NCBI GenBank assembly: GCA_036344135.1 | Contig: JAYYUG010000004.1 | Location: forward strand, 1 to 7,882 | DNA: 7,882 nt | Direction: 5' to 3' | Source: GCA-002731945 sp036344135 | Lineage (GTDB): Bacteria > Pseudomonadota > Alphaproteobacteria > MED-G09 | Notes under the pieces: model-generated | What the model saw: only the letters and a program-made list of their open reading frames with translations | Databases searched by the model: none | Told to the model about the DNA's origin: nothing | Position numbers and translations under genes: made by a program | Shown: piece by piece, positions 6,333 to 7,882 of the stretch | Layout of the letters: each line of letters begins with the position of its first letter | Numbering within the stretch: position 1 is the first letter of the stretch

Positions 6333-6890
6333 TTATTTTTCCTGTTGAGGTATTTGTAAAGAAATTATTGTTTGTGCTGCTACTCCATTTTGCGAATTTA
6401 CGAAACCCTGTTTTTCAGTAGAAGATGCCTTAATATTAATTTTATTTTCATCTATTCCTAAAAGTTTTGAAATATTTTTTTTAATATCTTTTCTATATGG
6501 TTCAATTTTAGGAATATCACATATTATATTGGTGTCTAAGTTAATAATTTTGCCATCAACTTCATTTAAATAATCAAGAGCTTTATCTAAAAATATTTTA
6601 GAGTCTGCGTCTTTATAATCCTCATTATCTGGACTGAAGTGAAAGCCTATATCTTTTTTTTCCAATGCGCCTAAAATGGCATCGGTAATTGAGTGTATTA
6701 CCACATCACCATCTGAATTAGCCTTTAACCCAAAATTACTTTTTATTTTAACTCCACCTAATCTGACAAAATTACCTTCTTCAAAGACATGGATATCAAA
6801 TCCTATCCCATTTTTATTAAGAAGTGCCCCTTTTATTATTTTGTCATAAAAGATTAAGTCTTCATAATTAGTAATCTTAAAATGTGATTT
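6333..6890 (-). CDS. ispF: IspF half of a split IspDF: 2-C-methyl-D-erythritol 2,4-cyclodiphosphate synthase, no start codon
   Basis: IspF cyclises CDP-ME 2-phosphate to methylerythritol cyclodiphosphate in the MEP pathway. This frame continues directly, in phase, from the TAA ending the IspD part. Its first residues (KSHFKITNYEDLIFYDKI) are not a new N terminus but the missing end of the IspD domain; the IspF domain then begins at about residue 27 with NGIGFDIHVF, carrying the Asp and His metal ligands. Then come NSDGDVVIHSITDAILGA (third ligand His), GADS-like DADS, and IKASSTEKQGF near the end. There is no ATG, GTG, TTG or CTG before a GTG at 6702-6704, and starting there would remove the D-x-H ligands. 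One substitution is notable: the usual HSDGD is NSDGD. The domain is otherwise complete, so it should be functional if translated through the TAA. Confidence 0.85.
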   Translation of the reverse strand, partial: KSHFKITNYEDLIFYDKIIKGALLNKNGIGFDIHVFEEGNFVRLGGVKIKSNFGLKANSDGDVVIHSITDAILGALEKKDIGFHFSPDNEDYKDADSKIFLDKALDYLNEVDGKIINLDTNIICDIPKIEPYRKDIKKNISKLLGIDENKINIKASSTEKQGFVNSQNGVAAQTIISLQIPQQEK

Positions 6891-6893
6891 TTA
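6891..6893 (-). other. in-frame TAA interrupting ispDF
   Basis: Minus-strand codon TAA between GGA (Gly) and AAA (Lys). Aligned by motif with E. coli IspD (G-R-A-D-N-I-K-V-T), the stop occupies the variable residue just after the Gly, so a single substitution from AAA, GAA, CAA, TAT or TAC would explain it with no change of length. Confidence 0.85.
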
Positions 6894-7508
6894 TCCATCT
6901 ATTTTTTTAATATTTAATCCTGACGCTATAGCAAGAGAAACATCGTCTGTAAATTTTTTGTTATTTTCTCTATGTGCTTTAAATATTTTTCTTAGTTTGA
7001 AAACTTGAGGTGTTTGCACTAAAATAAATTCTTCTCTACTTACTTCTTCAAATTTATTTTCGCAGGAAAATTTTTTGATGGTATCATCTACTTTTATTGC
7101 AGGAAAAGTGCCATCATTTTTATCTAACCCTTCTATGCAATTTTTAATAATATTTTCTTCAATAATTGGTCTAGCTGCATCGTGGATTAGGACGCAATCA
7201 TCTTCATTTTTTCCAAATTCAAAGACTATATTCTCTAAACCTTTATAAGAGGAGGATTGACGTGAATTTCCGCCAATTACAAATTTCCGAAGTTTGTTAA
7301 TATTTTTTGATACTTCAATATAATCCTGAATATTTTTTTTAGGAATTACAACCGTAATTGTATCAATGAAATTTAAACTATTTAAAAATCGTAATAAATA
7401 TTTCAAAGGTGAAATACCTGAAGATCCATTAAACTGCTTAGGTATGTTTGTGTTCTCAGATTGAGCTCTTTTTCCTTCTCCTCCGGCTAAAACAAGGAAA
7501 TGAATCAT
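6891..7508 (-). CDS. ispD: IspD half of a split IspDF: 2-C-methyl-D-erythritol 4-phosphate cytidylyltransferase
   Basis: IspD joins CTP and MEP to form CDP-methylerythritol, an early step of isoprenoid synthesis. The 205 residues hold nearly the whole domain: LAGGEGKR (7-14) and PKQF (23-26) for CTP, GGNSRQSSSYKGL (78-90), VLIHDAARP (105-113), VDDTIKK, TPQVFKL and FTDDVSLA. It ends at ...KKIDG, a few residues before the family's conserved (N)(F/I)K(I/V)T..(E)DL strand; that strand follows in the same frame after the TAA. Read through, the protein would be about 391 residues, normal for a bifunctional alphaproteobacterial IspDF. The ATG is preceded by GGGGG with a 6-base gap, and a good promoter lies upstream. 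First gene of ispD-ispF-pgpA-cinA, divergent from ntrB. Confidence 0.93.
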   Translation of the reverse strand: MIHFLVLAGGEGKRAQSENTNIPKQFNGSSGISPLKYLLRFLNSLNFIDTITVVIPKKNIQDYIEVSKNINKLRKFVIGGNSRQSSSYKGLENIVFEFGKNEDDCVLIHDAARPIIEENIIKNCIEGLDKNDGTFPAIKVDDTIKKFSCENKFEEVSREEFILVQTPQVFKLRKIFKAHRENNKKFTDDVSLAIASGLNIKKIDG

Positions 7509-7543
7509 AAAAAACCCCCAGAAAATCTGAATAAAAAGTATAT

Positions 7544-7572
7544 TTGCCTATTTAATAGGCATATTATATAAA
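7544..7572 (+). promoter_or_regulatory. candidate promoter of ntrB
   Basis: TTGCCT (7544-7549) and TATAAA (7567-7572) are 17 bases apart, four of six and five of six matches to the sigma70 consensus. Transcription would begin near 7579, about 20 bases before the ntrB ATG. The -35 box and part of the spacer are inside the palindrome. No sigma54 -24/-12 (GG-N10-GC) pair was found. Confidence 0.35.
7545..7561. promoter_or_regulatory. perfect 17-base palindrome, candidate operator
   Basis: TGCCTATT, a central T, then AATAGGCA: eight-base arms with no mismatch in a 90-base divergent gap. It covers the predicted ispD transcription start and the -35 region of the candidate ntrB promoter, so a bound protein could affect both genes. 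The outer TGC-N11-GCA spacing equals that of NtrC sites (TGCAC-N7-GTGCA), but the inner half-site bases differ. Without a T-run next to either arm it does not look like a terminator. Confidence 0.5.
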
Positions 7573-7590
7573 TGCTTAATAATTAAACAA
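7563..7590 (-). promoter_or_regulatory. promoter of the ispD-ispF-pgpA-cinA operon
   Basis: On the minus strand TTGTTT (7585-7590) and a perfect TATAAT (7563-7568) are 16 bases apart. The start of transcription would fall near 7556, giving a leader of about 48 bases that contains one arm of the palindrome and the GGGGG ribosome site. Confidence 0.5.
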
Positions 7591-7598
7591 TAAATATA

Positions 7599-7882
7599 AT
7601 GAATAAAGAAACTAACATATATGAACAAATTTTAAATTCAATGATCTTTCCGCTAATTGTTGTTAATCAAGATAAAGAAGTTCATATGATTAATTCATCG
7701 GGAGAAAGTTTTTTTCAAACAAGCTCTAAAATGATTATAGGACGATCTATAATGGAGTTTATCCCTTTTTCTTCACCTGTAATTTCTTTAATTGATAATT
7801 GTATAGAAAAGAAGTCTTCTTATTACGAATACAATATAGATTTGTCGACTCCAAAAACTGGAATACATAAAGATGTCGATAT
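7599..7882 (+). CDS. ntrB: nitrogen regulation sensor kinase NtrB (GlnL), 5' part
   Basis: NtrB is the cytoplasmic kinase/phosphatase that, under control of PII protein, sets phosphorylation of NtrC. The window ends after 94 codons. The visible part is the N-terminal PAS domain: ILNSMIFPLIVVNQDKEVHMINSSGESFFQTS corresponds to the family's ..pVivvd..g.i.faN.aae.ff, followed by IPFSSPVISLI and the YEYNIDLSTPKTG segment, which is characteristic of alphaproteobacterial NtrB rather than of PAS domains in general. Histidine-kinase motifs are beyond the edge. The start is ATG with no SD sequence. In many alphaproteobacteria dusB (nifR3) lies ahead of ntrB in the same operon; here ntrB has its own short promoter region shared with ispD. 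NtrC would be expected downstream. Confidence 0.85.
   Translation, partial: MNKETNIYEQILNSMIFPLIVVNQDKEVHMINSSGESFFQTSSKMIIGRSIMEFIPFSSPVISLIDNCIEKKSSYYEYNIDLSTPKTGIHKDVD

Noticed and set aside
6333..6704. IspF starting at the GTG at 6702-6704 (123 residues)
   Set aside because: It would lack the first strand and the D-x-H metal ligands, which are present in the same frame upstream; this start is an artefact of requiring a standard start codon.
6891..6893. TAA reassigned as a sense codon
   Set aside because: TAA is the normal terminator of kdsA, queF, queE, queC, eno, cinA and pgpA in this window, so a changed code is not credible.
7572..7586. Leader peptide (ATG CTT AAT AAT TAA) ahead of ntrB
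   Set aside because: Four codons without a ribosome site in very AT-rich DNA; chance is the simplest explanation.

Overview
This window looks like a piece of a compact, AT-rich chromosome (G+C about one third, judged by eye) from an alphaproteobacterium, most likely a streamlined free-living, perhaps marine, lineage. The lineage rests on gene order: kdsA, eno, ftsB, lipA, a COQ10/RatA-type START gene, cinA(pncC), pgpA, ispDF and ntrB form a backbone familiar from Alphaproteobacteria, where IspD and IspF are commonly fused and pdhABC often lies between ftsB and lipA. KdsA implies a Kdo-containing lipopolysaccharide and so an outer membrane. The closer clade cannot be settled from the sequence alone.

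Layout. 1-426 (+): 3' half of kdsA. 423-2227 (-): a queuosine block in the order queC-queE-queF, with overlapping or very close genes, converging on kdsA with a 4-base stop overlap. 2228-2294: short divergent promoter region. 2295-3566 (+): eno. 3614-3956 (+): ftsB, split by a frameshift at a run of nine T. 4043-4957 (+): lipA. 4971-5405 (+): RatA/COQ10-type gene, overlapping the cinA 3' end. 5391-7508 (-): a tight operon ispD-ispF-pgpA-cinA. 7509-7598: a divergent control region with a perfect 17-base palindrome. 7599-7882 (+): start of ntrB, cut by the window edge.

The genes are housekeeping: Kdo synthesis (kdsA), tRNA queuosine precursor synthesis (queC/E/F), glycolysis (eno), divisome assembly (ftsB), lipoate synthesis (lipA), quinone handling (RatA/COQ10), NMN recycling (cinA/pncC), phosphatidylglycerol synthesis (pgpA), the MEP isoprenoid pathway (ispDF) and nitrogen sensing (ntrB). 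I see no mobile element, CRISPR array, tRNA or rRNA, and no stretch over 300 bases without a gene.

The unusual points are two lesions in normally essential genes: a TAA in the middle of what should be one bifunctional ispDF reading frame, and a one-base frame offset at a T9 tract in ftsB. Both flanks stay conserved in each case, so these are recent changes, sequence errors, or sites of readthrough or slippage. Other points are the absence of pdh genes between ftsB and lipA, the queCEF block between kdsA and eno, an Asn in place of a conserved His in IspF, and the palindrome, which overlaps both predicted divergent promoters and has the TGC-N11-GCA geometry of an NtrC site. I did not find a clearly new multi-gene system.
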